In this document: in pieces, positions 43,585 through 55,700 of the stretch
How positions within the stretch are numbered: the first letter of the stretch is position 1
Layout: each line of letters begins with the position of its first letter
From: Cladophialophora immunda
Lineage: Eukaryota > Ascomycota > Eurotiomycetes > Chaetothyriales > Herpotrichiellaceae
Assembly (NCBI RefSeq): GCF_000835495.1
Contig: NW_015622545.1
Coordinates: 3,116,777-3,180,776 of the forward strand
Direction of reading: 5' to 3'
Length of the DNA stretch: 64,000 nt
Made by a program: the position numbers and the translations under genes
Notes under the pieces: generated by a model
What the model was told of the DNA's origin: nothing
Database searches by the model: none
Seen by the model: the letters and a program-made list of their open reading frames with translations, nothing else

Positions 43585-45147
43585 ATGGCTCCAAAGAAAC
43601 TACACATCGGGGTCTGCGGAGGCGGCATGGGAGGACTGACCGCAGCCATCGCATGTGTCCGAGCAGGAGCTAAAGTGACGCTCCTCGAGGCCGCCCGGGA
43701 GTTGGGCGAGATCGGGGCCGGCATCCAGATGTTCTCAAACGTGTCCCGAATCCTCATCCGGTGGGATGTGGACAAGATCATTGGCGACAACTTGGTTGCC
43801 GTGGATGAAATCAACACTTGGGGTTTGGACGACGAGTTGCTAGGCCGCTTCGATCCAAAGGAAGGACGCAAGCTCACCGGGTTTCCGCACTGGTTCGTCT
43901 ATCCTCTCTGGCCCAACAGTCCTGCAGGTGGCACTCTATGCGGTCTATCCAAGTACGTACTGACAGTCTCAACTGCAGGGTCGTCCGTAGAGATCACCTC
44001 CACGCAGGGCTTACCGAGTGTGCCCGACGCAACGGGGTGGAGCTGATTGTCGGATCACGCGTCCAATCGCTCGAGGATACCAAGGACGGAGTCAAAGTCA
44101 CGACGATCCATGGCGTTGAGCATACCTTTGACCTGCTCATCGGATCCGACGGCCTCAGATCGACTATTCGTCAGACCTTGTTTCCAGAAGCAGTCCCTAA
44201 AGCTGCGTCAACCGTCGCGGCTTTCCGTGGCGTGCTTTCTTACGAAGAAGTTTTTGCCAAAGTGCCCGAGGCAAGGATGTGGCTGAGAAATACGGCTGAC
44301 GCCTGGATCGGGCCTCAAGGCTATATCCTCCTGTATCCCTTGACGGCGGGCCGTGAACTGAACGTGGTGGCGATGTTCCAGATGGACCGCGTCGTCACAA
44401 AGGCCGAGGAGATGGATATTGAAGAGTTCCGAAACCTGTATAAGGACTGGAGTCCATTTGCGCGCAAAGTCCTAGGGTTGCTCAAAAGCACCCAGATCTG
44501 GCCTTTGTTGGTGTTGCCTCCCATGAAGTCGTGGTCCAACGAGCACAAGAATGTTGTCCTCCTTGGAGATGCGGCTCACGGCATGCAGAACCATATGGTA
44601 CGTCTCTTTCATCAGTTGATTGCAGAAATACTGATCGGGCATTTAGGCTCAAGGTGCCGCCACCGCCATGGAAGACGGGGTGTTCCTGGGGACAGTCATC
44701 TCCGAAGTGATTCGCGGGACCATTAGCCTCCCCACGGCCATCGAGCTATATGAGAAGAAGCGCATGCCTCGGGTTTGGACGAAACAGCAGGTATCTTTTG
44801 TGAACGGTACATTCAATATGGCCGGTGGGGAAGACGCAAAGAAGCGGAACAAGGCATCTCGAATCGAGGTTGCGTGTTCGGATCAGAACATCATTCAGCC
44901 CAACAGATCGCTGCCGCCGACATATAGAACCTGGCAACTGGCATTCAGCCCCGTCAGTGTGCCAGGCATCATGTATTTTGATGCTGAGGGAGACGCGGAG
45001 AACGCGGTCTGCGAGTATCTGCAGGAGACAACCCCGATGGACGAGCAGACGCTAGTGACCAAAGGCCTGTGGGACAAGTGGTGGGGGCTTGTCGACTACA
45101 ACGGTGTCGAGGATGGGACTGGCAAGGCCAACGGTGTCCCGACTTGA
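43585..45147 (+). CDS. FAD-dependent monooxygenase with extended C-terminus
   Basis: Three exons (43585-43892, 43979-44597, 44647-45147; introns 86 and 49 bases) give 475 residues. The first junction rebuilds HWVVRRDHLHAGL exactly as in salicylate-hydroxylase-like enzymes, with an unusual GTTCGT donor. Motifs: GGGMGGL at the N-terminus, EIGAGIQMFSNVSRIL, GSDGLRST in the middle and LLGDAAHGMQ at the FAD ribityl site, where an intron falls right after QNHM. The C-terminal extension of about 60 residues beyond the usual end is unassigned. Likely hydroxylates an aromatic acid; no obvious partner genes adjoin. Confidence 0.9.
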
Positions 45148-46152
45148 GTAGCTGTGTACACACATGTACCCCGTAGGGGGAGGTGATTCAAAAGTATTGA
45201 ACAAAGGAGGAATGGCAATTCGAGGGACAAGGATGAGGTATTGTTTTGGTTTAGTTTTGATCCCCTTTGGTTCCGGGGAGCCTCTGGGCGTCCCTTAGCG
45301 GGTGTTATGGTGGGCGTCCACGCCCAGCCAGTAGTCTGAATAGTTAAGCCCCGTTCCACTTAGGGCCCGTTGTTAGGCAGCTCAACAAGTTCGACAACCC
45401 CCGACGCCTGCCCAGTTGTGGCCCGCAGTGCCAATAATTGAAGCCCCCAAGGCCCCCAGTTAAGAATGGCACTAGGACTGACGGAGCGCATCCGGCCTCC
45501 CCACGCTCTGGCACAAATCTCATCACCAGATTCACCACCGTCACCACCCGTCAACACCATCCATCTGCGCTATCAGCCACCAATCAATCTATCTGCTGCC
45601 CCCAATCCTTATCCACCGCAATGGGAACCGAAGATCTCGAGTAGAAAAATCCCCCATCTACTCAGGAAAAATTCCCATGGCTTCGAAGGCACCCAGTCCT
45701 CCTCTGCCCGTTGTGCTGTGGCCGGCCTCCTCCTCGCGATGGTCCTGAAAGGCCGTCCTCCTCCATCACCTCTACCACTGCGACGTCTCACCATCTCTTC
45801 CGATCTCGTTTCCAATCAGCAGCCGCGATTCCTTCAGACACGGAACCATCTGCAGCCACGAAGACGCCCAGGACCAAAAAAGAACTTCCGAGATTTCCAC
45901 CTGCAGCGTAGATCCGTCGCCGGTTTCTCGTCTGCAGCTTTCCCACCATCTCCGGCCCCGTCTCCATCACTATCGCCAACACCACCACCACCAACACCGT
46001 CTTCATTCTTAATCCCCCTTCTTCCCTCCGCATCTTGCCGACCTCCTCGACCTCCTTCTTCCTCTACATCTGTACGGTCCTATTGTTCCCAGCACTCCCA
46101 CAGACACCCAGCCGACCTAGAAGAAGACGAAGACAAGGAAGATCTACGCACG
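45148..46152. other. Upstream region of carbonic anhydrase with open in-frame leader
   Basis: About 1 kb upstream of the carbonic anhydrase ATG at 46153. From 45466 an uninterrupted frame of 229 codons runs in phase into the anhydrase start. It is very rich in Pro, Ser and Arg and contains several ATGs, such as the one reading MVLKGRPPP. It may be a long 5' leader without stops, or an N-terminal extension with transit-peptide-like composition. Confidence 0.45.
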
Positions 46153-47108
46153 ATGCCTTCAGGTGGGTAACCTTTTGCTCGCGGTTCCACTCGTTCGAGG
46201 ATGATGATGAGCATGTCAACGGTCTCTTACCAAAGAGCATACTGTGGCTTTCCCCTAACATGACCGTAATGCACAACCTTATCACCTCGTCTCCCCCTTG
46301 TTTCACAGAAGGGCTGCACCTCGCCGCAGGAGGCATTGCTATCAATCCACCTCCTCAACACTTTTTCCTACCTTCGAACACCCGAATCACGTGCCATACT
46401 CTCCTACGTCACTCTATCATTTTGAACACCGAGAAACCCCCGCTAACGACAAAGTTCCCAGTACCAGACTCGAGCAGTGATGCCTACACCAAGGCCTTCA
46501 ACAACAACAGCTTATGGCGCCGCTCCCTGGCCGAAACCGAGCCCGAGCTCTTCGAGTCCATGGCCAAAGGCCAATCCCCGCAGATTCTTTGGATTGGATG
46601 TGCCGACTCGCGCTGCCCAGAGACCACCATCCTGGGCCTGAAGCCCGGTGAAATATTTTGCCACCGCAACATCGCCAACATCCTGGTCAACACAGACATC
46701 AACTCCCTCTCGGTCATTCAATATGCCGTCCAATACCTGAAGGTCAAGCACATCATCATCTGCGGCCACACCTCTTGCGGTGGTATTGCGGCGGCCTTGG
46801 GGAACAAGAAACTCGGCCTAATCGACACCTGGCTTATGCCTCTGCGGGCGATTCGCCAAGAAAACCTGCCTCTCCTAAACAGCTTGGACGAGACGCAGCG
46901 GGGCTTGAAAATGGTCGAGTTGAACGTCCGTGCCGGGGTCAAAGTGCTCCTGGCCAACCCCATCGTCCTAGACGCCATGGATGAACGCGGCCTCCAAGTC
47001 CATGCGCTCATCTACAATGTCGGGACCGGCGAGTTGCGTGAGTTGGATATCGAGGAGGATGAAGAAGTCGTCAAGAGCCGCGTCACCGCGTTCAAGACCG
47101 AAGATTAG
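46153..47108 (+). CDS. NCE103: Beta-class carbonic anhydrase
   Basis: Two coding exons: 46153-46162 (ten bases: ATG CCT TCA G) and 46462-47108, separated by a 299-base intron with donor GTGGGT, a perfect CTAAC branch site at 46443 and acceptor CCCAG. The product has 218 residues. Zinc and active-site residues are visible: Cys50, Asp52 and Arg54 in CADSR, His106 and Cys109 in CGHTSCGG. It interconverts CO2 and bicarbonate; fungal Nce103-type enzymes supply bicarbonate for biosynthesis and CO2 sensing. Length matches the cytosolic family. An in-frame upstream extension is possible. The symbol is by orthology to the yeast gene. Confidence 0.93.
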
Positions 47109-48359
47109 GGAGGAGCGACAACTACGTTCGCCGGGATTGGAGGACAGGAATGGACTTTTCGTAGAACTGTATTTCGACCAACTATATTGTAGCCAACAGC
47201 ACGTGGCTGCATTGGGACATTGCCTCGAAACACGCGAGGTGGGAATGTGTAGAGGTCAATGGGAGGAGTAACTGTGATGGACGACTTGCGTCTGTCAAGT
47301 CAGCTTAGTCTGGAACTTGGTGTCCCGTCCACATGCTGGCGTATTTGGTGTGCCTCTCTCTTCCGACCTCCCTTTCCTGGCGGAGAGCGAGTTGATACTC
47401 CGGCAGCCCGACTATCCACGCACCCGGACAACAGTGCTCTATCTCTCTGCCATAGGCTCGGCCGGCTCCGGCCTTGGGACTTTCATTGGGATGAGCTCAG
47501 GCCACCAACCGTACCAGAACATTTACATCCCTCCTCGCTACTTCGGCAAGCACAGCAAGGAAGGGGTGAGGAGGAATGGACGTGTCGAGCGTTTTGCCTT
47601 GATCGAGCTCCGTATATGCGTTCTCGCCATGCGCAGGAACTTTTGATCGGGTCATGAATTGCGTACGCATCGTCCTGTCCTGGTTCAGCTCGGGTTGCCG
47701 TGAATATCGCGACAGGGGGACAGGGGTGAAAGGACGAGTCTGATGCTGTCTTCGTTTCCCCCCAGCCCTGGTATGTAGGTCCTGGCCCGACCGCTCTATA
47801 GCGGGACTTTTGTCGGGAGTTGAGAGATCGCAATCCAGCAAGTTTCAGATGAGGTTGTATAGGCTGCTTGTCGTCGAACGACCTACCTGCCACGTGAGTG
47901 GAGGTTAAATGCGTGGTATTGTCCTAGAGGACAAAAGAGGAACAGATTCGATGTTCCTGGGGTTTGCTCACCTATGCATGGCCACAAAGAAACGCCGTGA
48001 TCAGTTGATTCAGCCACGTAGATCTCTTTGTCCCCATCAACCGTCCAAAACCAGAACACGGATACAATCATGACCCCTTATTTGCCTGCAATCCTGGATG
48101 CCGCTTTGTGCTGGAAGGGCCAAGTGCAGAACAATGCTAGCGGCCATGGGTTTGTGACACGGGACATGACTTCGTCTCGCAAAGGCTTGGACAAGAGACA
48201 GAACCAAATGTTTGAGGGACAGGAGGCGAGCATGGAATATAGATAGATACTCTTGCTTGTCCTTTCACCCAATATTTCTCATTGTACCTCTTCCACGCCG
48301 GATAAAAGAATTGATCCGTTCGTATATGACGCCGTCCCAGAGAAAGCGAGGTTGACTCT
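47109..48359. other. Gene-free region
   Basis: 1.25 kb between convergent genes (carbonic anhydrase and the orphan protein). Frames here look like chance coding. No repeat or RNA gene was seen. Confidence 0.45.
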
Positions 48360-49298
48360 CTACTCCGCGCCGTCATTGGCGTCAGCCTCAGCCTCAGCAT
48401 TGGCCCTCGCCCGCCTTTTCTGCTTCCTCCTGTCCCGCCGTTCATTCTTCCGTTCCAGCCGTTCACGCAGCTCCCGCTGTCTCCTCATCCCTCTGAGATG
48501 TTCCAACACCTGAGCGAGCGGCGTCGGCGTCGTGTGGACGGGCGGCGGGGGCTCTCGGGCCTGGGTCAGCGTCGCGCTCCAGCCGTCCTTCTCCGCGGCG
48601 GCGATGGCGACCTCGAAGGGGTCGACGATGCTGACTTGCGTAAATCCGCGCAGCTCGGAGAGCTTGTTGAGCAGCGCCTCGCGCCACTCCAGGACCTCCG
48701 CCTGCCGCTCCTCGGTCAGCCGCCGGGACGCCTGGACCACGTCCCAGTTGGAGAAGTCGAGGATGAGGCCGTCCAGCCGGTGGCGGTGCCGCAGCCACGA
48801 GAAGAACCGCTGCCACTGTTCCTCGTGGCAGAGATCTAGCGTGGAGATGATCTCGCAGTCGAGATCCCACCCGGACCTCATGCTGACGCACAGCATGCGG
48901 AGGTTGTGGAAGTTCTGGCTGCCGATGTGCGTCGTCCACCACCGGCAGTTCTCCGCGTCCTTGAAATGGAAGATGTAGCGGCCGTAGACCAACCTGCTGC
49001 CGGCGTCGCGGAACTCCTTGTTGACCCGCATGGCGCGCAGGTCCACGTTGTCTTGCTCGACCAAGTTCGCAGAGCCCGTTCTGATATAGCCGGCCAGCTT
49101 CCCTTGTTGGTAGTAAGGCCTGATGACGTCGCCCTCGTGTGGTTTGAGAGCGAAGATATGTCCCAAGAAGAGATCCAGTGTTTCTTGCTTTGCTCTGATC
49201 GCTTTCCAGAAGCGAAACGCCGCGGGTCCGGGCGAGGGTTCGACATCTTGCTGTGTAGCTATGGGCTGCGACACCTCCATGGCGTTGTTGTCGGCCAT
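48360..49298 (-). CDS. Uncharacterised fungal protein, F-box-neighbourhood type
   Basis: Single exon, 312 residues from the ATG at 49298. After a short polar start comes RVNKEFRDAGSRLVYGRYIFHF, the arrangement seen in many fungal proteins related to F-box or DUF7730 families, where the line 'last residue becomes RLVYG' marks the first repeat. The central part has Trp-rich helices (CRWWTTHIGSQNFHNLRML, EEQWQRFFSWL). The C-terminus is strongly basic (KNERRDRRKQKRRARA) followed by Ala/Glu/Asp, a possible nuclear-localisation signal. A canonical F-box is not visible. Function unknown. Confidence 0.7.
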   Translation of the reverse strand: MADNNAMEVSQPIATQQDVEPSPGPAAFRFWKAIRAKQETLDLFLGHIFALKPHEGDVIRPYYQQGKLAGYIRTGSANLVEQDNVDLRAMRVNKEFRDAGSRLVYGRYIFHFKDAENCRWWTTHIGSQNFHNLRMLCVSMRSGWDLDCEIISTLDLCHEEQWQRFFSWLRHRHRLDGLILDFSNWDVVQASRRLTEERQAEVLEWREALLNKLSELRGFTQVSIVDPFEVAIAAAEKDGWSATLTQAREPPPPVHTTPTPLAQVLEHLRGMRRQRELRERLERKNERRDRRKQKRRARANAEAEADANDGAE

Positions 49299-49910
49299 GA
49301 GGATGAGAAGTTTGGGACCAGGGATCTCTAGTCCAACTATTAGAGACAGGCTTCACGGCCTTGTTTGACTCGGGGGGTGTTGTGATGGAGAGAGCTGGGA
49401 AGATGGCATGCGACCCTCGCACCAAGCGCCACCTGCCTTCATATCTGTCCTGCTCCAAGGGCTGACGGTTGGACCGCTTTGTTGAGGCCGTCGCTCATCT
49501 TCTCCAGTCGATGTCGGAACAAAGGCAGACTTGCTTTGCCTGACGCAAACGGTAGAGCGTAGAGCCAGTTTTGACGTCTCCGAGTGTAGTGATCCGTGCA
49601 TTCTCCGGACAAAGGCTCTCCGCATGAGGCAGTGAAAGGAACACTATCCCACCTCTGAACGGAGTGTTGCGCCTTCGTTGTCGTCAGCGACAGCCATCCA
49701 AAGAGGCTAAATGGGAAGCCATCTTGGAGACCTGCTGAGAGGAAGAGAGAGGAGCTGATGATAGCATCTTGCCATAACGAAATATATATATCTAAGAGCG
49801 TGGTTGAATAAATTTGGCCTCGGGCGTGTTGGGAAAGAATGGCGAGAGATCTGTAGTTGTTCTCTCTCTCCCTCACAGCCGACATCTGGTCCTGTCCAGC
49901 AAATTCACTC
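49299..49910. other. Intergenic region
   Basis: Upstream of the orphan protein and 3' end of the RraA-like gene. No exon recognised; frames on the minus strand lack family marks. Confidence 0.4.
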
Positions 49911-50893
49911 TCAGTTGCGGAAAGTCCTGAACGCTTCTGCCACGGGCATGCCTCCCAACACAGCCTCTTTAACCTTGTCATCGGAGGCCACCAGCTTCGG
50001 CATGAGCGACAGGGTTTCGTCGAGCAGTTCCAGAGGGATGACCACCACTCCTTCCAGTGGATCACAGAAGATGATATCGCCCTAACATTGTGGGAGTCAG
50101 TGAAGGCAGGGAGATCAAAGCGGGCGATGAGACACCTCGTCACTTACCGGGGAAACGTCGACGCCGGTTATAGATATCCGGACGTTGCGAGCATAGGCGA
50201 CCGACTCGGCATTCGTTCCGACCGTGGACTTGCCCAGGGCGAATATCTGAATGATCAGCACGGTTCGAAGGGAGAGGAAAAGAGCAAGGCCGTTGACACG
50301 ATGTCCAAGGGATCACCCACCGGTAGCTGAGATTCCCTCAGCTCTGCCAAATCTCGGACACGGCCGCCGACGATACAGCCGGCAACGCCCCTGACCTTCA
50401 TTCTTTGTGCCATGATGCCTCCCACGGCGGCACACTTCTGGTCTTGTGGCTGATCGATAACAACAATGGTGCCAGGTTCTGTCAGGTCCACCCAGTGACT
50501 CCCCTTGGGAATGGAATTTTCGGCTGGAGGGGTTGAATCTGGCGTGGCATTCTTCGACACCAGCTTCAAGGTACACGCCGGCGCAATCACTTTTTGCAGA
50601 GCATCTTTAGGGTCTCCGCTGGACTGCGGGAGGACAATAGGTACTTGGCCTTGGTCAACTGGAGGCCCGAACATGAGACCTTGTGGGAGGGAGGGAGCAC
50701 ACCGATATCAGCGAGATACCCCGCCCTCGCAACTTCTCCTGGCTTTGTTTTTTGGAGCTTCAGAAGCGCATCGGAGACCTTCTCGTGTCAGGATGGCCGA
50801 CAAGACCATGTATTTAGCCGTACCTACATCACAGGGAGAATATTCGTGGAGTAGGCGAATCTTTTCTTGGAGCTCAGTCTTCCCAGTCGACAT
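49911..50893 (-). CDS. RraA-like aldolase/decarboxylase family protein
   Basis: Five exons on the minus strand (50893-50828, 50778-50703, 50658-50321, 50246-50148, 50081-49911) give 249 residues; introns are 44 to 74 bases. The family is shown by CDVSDALLKLQ near the N-terminus, GGIMAQRMKVRGVAGCIVGGRVRDLAEL with the Arg-Asp active-site pair, and PGDIIFCDPLEGVVVIPLELL near the C-terminus. Bacterial relatives are 4-hydroxy-4-methyl-2-oxoglutarate or 4-carboxy-4-hydroxy-2-oxoadipate aldolases, which finish meta-cleavage of protocatechuate and gallate, or RraA RNase-E inhibitors. Fungal copies are common and mostly uncharacterised. A perfect CCG-AATT-CGG palindrome lies 186 bases upstream. Confidence 0.88.
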
Positions 50894-52762
50894 GACGACA
50901 GACCGGCGAGGAATTATCCTTAGCCACTGAATGGCAAAGGCTATAACGAGCCACTTTCGTATCGCTCAAATTATGTTCTCGATGTGGGAGGATGAGGACG
51001 CTCCAGCACAATGAGGAGAGAGTGGAAGACAGGATGAGCCCTTTATTTGACGAGATTGCACATGTCGGTGTCTGCCCGCTCCGAATTCGGAGTTCACGAT
51101 TCCTACTCTATGGCTACACGCAGTCCAACACTTGCCATCTGCACAAATAGTCCTAGGGTTCCAAAATAGTTAAGCTTGGACTCACTTGCAACCGCGAGCT
51201 GCAGAAAGCCAGATAAGATCTGCAGGTGACCCAAAGACATCTAAAGATGGCCTTGATGGATTGCTCCAGGAAGCAAATGGCTGCTCCAGGATTCCAAGAA
51301 AAAGGGTGCAAATTTGTTCTCGCCTGAGATCCCCCGATCCCATACAGGAGATCAGTGAAACAGAGCAGAAGAAACATGCAAATGCTAGCCACCACGAAAA
51401 AGGATTGGGAGAGCAAAGAGAAGGATTTTGAGGATGGCCATTTTTTGTGCATTCGTCGCTGTCTGATTGCATCAGATCTTGGACATGTTGCGTTGGAAGC
51501 AAGCAGCTAGTTGCAAACAAGCTTGACTTTCGTCATGCATAGCCGTGCTGACCGATAGGCGTAATATGTACAATGCCTGTTTCCATAGGAACCCAATATG
51601 AACGATTTGTCTCGAAGTCTCAAGTAATGCGAGGCTCGGCCTAGAGAAGGAGTCAGTGACATCGAGTAATCTTCCTACCACTGCTTCACTAACCTTCCAT
51701 CTGCTGTTTACTATATATGTTCGTTAGCATCTGTCCCGCAAGATGGGAACCAGAATATGGCGAACCTTCGAAGCCGACTGGGGCCGCCACGGCATCTGAC
51801 TGTCCTCTTATTTTCCCAGTCAATCGGTGATCTCTTTCCATCACTGTAACAGTGAGCAATGTGACTGTGGCCTTGCTTCTTTCGTGCACCCACTTTGCCT
51901 ATCCCACACATCTAATTGTCTTCTCGGTTGCTTGAAGTCGTTTGCGTAGTACCGGATCGAAGCGAGACCAGCACCCTATTGAATTGGTCAGTATGAAAGG
52001 TTCTTGTTCATGGATGAGAATGCAGTACTGTAACACCGAACATGCCAACCATGATCGCATACGGCAGAAGAGCTTCGAAAGGTACCCCCATGGCGAAGAG
52101 CTATCCCGTCAACTACGGGACAGTAGATTGACAACTGCCAAGGTCGAGGAAGGGAGATGCAGGGTTCACAGTCACAAAACGTCGTAAGCGAAGCTGTTCA
52201 GGGTGTCGGCGAGCGTGTATCTTTACTCTGTGTCGTGACAATTGCTGCGGGAAGCTGAGGGTGGGCGCAGGTCGAAAGAACGTATCGATGCGCTTTACCA
52301 TATCCGGTCATAACTTGCGCTGCTTTAACAGACTTTGTCGATGAGGGTTGATTGTGGTCGGGCATTGCAGCGCGACTCATCAGAGTCCAGAACGAGCCTC
52401 AAATTATGGTAACACTGTTGAAAGCGTCCATTTGACGTGTAACAACTATCTCGAAACCCGATCAAGGCGACCATTCGAAGCCCTCTACGCTGTTGCGCTC
52501 AACCTAACGCGTCGAACAAATATTGAGCGACCAGGCGCCCCTCCATTCTCAGAATAACTGCTTGCGCCCAAGTGCCGATTTTGCTCAAGAAATCAAAAAT
52601 GCTGGGTCGCATTGCGGTTTCAGTGGCGTGAATGAAAGAGATAGCAAAGCGACATTGGCGACGACAAAGAATAACAATACCTGTCTCGCGTGATGGTCAT
52701 TCTCCCTTTGGGACCGACATAGGCAAGGACCGCAATACATACTACAATCCCTGACTGCTTCC
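50894..52762. other. Gene-free region of 1.9 kb with a palindrome
   Basis: Upstream of both the RraA-like gene (minus) and the MYST gene (plus). It contains a 14-base perfect palindrome (51079-51092). No exon, RNA gene or mobile element was recognised. It marks the change from accessory to core genes. Confidence 0.5.
51079..51092. promoter_or_regulatory. Perfect palindrome CTCCGAATTCGGAG
   Basis: Fourteen bases, perfectly self-complementary, with inverted CCG/CGG half-sites 4 bases apart. It lies 186 bases upstream of the RraA-like start on the minus strand. Candidate site for a symmetric Zn2Cys6 dimer. Confidence 0.4.
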
Positions 52763-55700
52763 ATGCCGCCTCTAACCTCCGAAGAGCTGGACCAGCTAAT
52801 TGGCACCGACCAGAAGACGCCCGACGATGAACAGTCACCCGCACAACTTTCAGCAGACGGGTCTCCCGAGCATGCTGGAGAGGCGTCAGAGGGAGAGCAA
52901 AATGCTTCAAATGAGGACCAAAAGAGGACAGTGGTGGCAGAACAAGTTAACCTGCACATTCCCAGTTCAGGAGATAGTGCCCTAGGCGAACAGCTACAAA
53001 GATCAGCAGAAGAGAGCCTTAGCGACAATGAAGGCAAGATCGAGGCCGATGCTGCCTCCACGTCCGCTCCGCAAACCGACTCGAAGGAAGATGTCACTAT
53101 GACTGACGCCGACGCGGAAGACGAGGCCGAAGAGGATGAGGATAAAGACACTGCAGCTGACGATGAGGGCGGACAAGGCCAAGAGGGTGCAGAGGACGAT
53201 GAAAGCGAAGAGGAGGAAGCTACAGGTGACAAAGAAGCTGTAGACGGAGAAGATGCGGAAGAACAAGATCAGGAAGAAACAAAGAGTGGAACAACAAGGG
53301 ACGATAGCGAAGAAGACTCGGAAAGCAGCCAGGAAGAAGGTGAAGAATCATCAACATCAACATCAGCATCAGCATCAGCATCAGCATCAGAGTCAGCTTC
53401 TGGCTCTGAATCTGGCACGGAGTCGGAATCGCAGTCGGAATCGGAATCCAGCGAAGAAGACAACACGAGCGAGGCTGTCGACTCAAAACAAGACTGTGTG
53501 TTTTGCAACCAGACCGTAACCGCCGAAGGCGAGGATGGCGAGTTGAATTTGAGTTGCTCTGCCTGCGACAACCGAGCACACCAGAAATGCGCTCGAGAAC
53601 ACGACTCACTACGTGAAGGCGAGCCATCTCCTTGGCGATGTCCGCAGTGTCCTGTTGACAAACCCGTGCAATCAGAGTCACCCAAGGCTCGAAGCACACG
53701 ATCCAAGAATTCGGCGCCCCGACTGGTTAGAGACTTGTTACCTGTGACGCGGGGCTTGCAAAAGCCGTATTCCCATTCGATCTTTGCGCAACCGGTGATT
53801 GGGGACGGTGACGACGGAGGGCGAGCTCTGAGGAAAAGGAAATCGCCAACTCAGGAGCCTGCGCCCGTCGAGAAGAGACGACGAAAAGCAACCGATCGAG
53901 CATTGGCGGCGGCGGCGACAAGCAAAGAGCTGGCAGAAAAGAAAGCAGCGATCGCGCACGCGACGAGGAGATCAAGTCAAATGAAGATCACAAAACCCAC
54001 CGCGCGAATATTGCAGCATCGACCGTTCAACAAGCCGCCGCCTCACAAGTTCATCCTTGCTTTTCGTCTAGAACAACCCAAGATCGAAGCGATCTTGAGT
54101 AAGCCTCCTCGTCCCGGCAGGAGAAGAGAGAGACGATCTCAGCCGAAGAAGCCTCCGAAAATACCGCCGCCACCAATCTACCAACCTCCCGTTCCCAAAT
54201 TCCCTGCTCTGCCAACACAACACCTCATCTTCCCTTCAGCTTTTATCGACCGAGAAGCCGAGCTCAACGCCAAACCGTACGGCGGCATCCTCCCCGAAGC
54301 GGATGCAGATACGAGTCGTTCACTGCCTCAACTCCGAGACCGCGAGATTTTCGAGATCGCAAGAAAAGAAGCAGAAGAAGAACGCCGCAGAGCATCTGCG
54401 GCAGCCGAGGCGGAGATCAACGGTGGAGCAGGGGATGCTACTGCAGCTTCGACCTCTACCACGAAACCCAGTAGGTCCACAGTCTCTGGGCCGCCGAGCA
54501 AGATCAAATGCATTCAGTTTGGAAAACATGTGATCGACACCTTCTATGCTGCCCCTTATCCGGAAGAATATTCACACGAAACCCGGTTGTTTATTTGTGA
54601 ATTCTGCTTGAAATACCTACCATCTGAATTCGTGGCGTACAGGCATAAACTGAAATGTCCAGCGAAACACCCGCCAGGAGACGAGATATATCGTGATGGC
54701 ACGGTGTCTGTCTGGGAAGTCGATGGAAGGAAAAAGACGGAATATTGCCAGTGCTTGTGCCTGATGGCGAAGATGTTTCTCGGATCAAAGACGCTGTACT
54801 ATGACGTGGAACCCTTCTTGTTCTACATCCTGACGGAGTACGATGAGTTGGGATATCATTTCGTCGGATATTTCAGCAAGGAGAAGCGGCCTGCAAGTCA
54901 GAACAACGTCAGTTGCATCTTGGTGATGCCCATCCATCAACGCAAGGGTTACGCAACCTTTCTGATCGACTTCTCATACCTTCTCACCAAAATCGAAGGC
55001 AAAGAGGGATCTCCCGAGAAACCTCTCTCAGACATGGGTCTTACAGCCTACCGTTCGTACTGGGACCTCACCATCTCGCGCCATCTACTCGATCTAGGCC
55101 TCAAACCATTCTCCACAAAGATCCTGATGGCTCGAACGGGCATGACAGCTGACGATGTGATTCATTCCCTCGAACGCCTCTACGCATTTACCAAAGATCC
55201 ATTGACAAAAACCTATGCAGTCAGGTATGACAGGAAGTTGTACCAGAGGATTGTGGACGATTATGAGGTAAAGAAACATCGAAAGTTGAAGCCGGACAAT
55301 TTGATGTGGACACCCTACATTATGGGGCGGAGCGATCAGGCCACGTTAGATGGGCAGCCACTGCAAGCGCTGGCTCCCCGGGATGAGGAGGACGGAGACG
55401 AAGAAGACGAAGAAGTGGGCAGGGAGGTAGATGTGGACAGCGACGTGATGATGTCGAACGCTGCCAAGTCCATTGCTGGCGGCGATTTGCCAGAGACTGA
55501 GGTGGATGTGGAACGGCTTTCACGACGATCAAAATCAAAGTCTACAAGAGCGATGTCTCGGCCAGAATCGGTTGGGTTGCAGGAAGAGGACATGGATATC
55601 AAGGACCCTTCTCTCGTTGACGCACAAGGACACGTGGCGCCTGGTCCCCCTTCGACGGCGGCGCTCAGCGGTGCTGATGCAATGTCTTTGGCTACTACTC

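Noticed and set aside
52585..53706. Minus-strand Ser/Leu-rich frames opposite the MYST gene
   Set aside because: They are complements of Glu/Asp/Ser codon tracts in the acetyltransferase.
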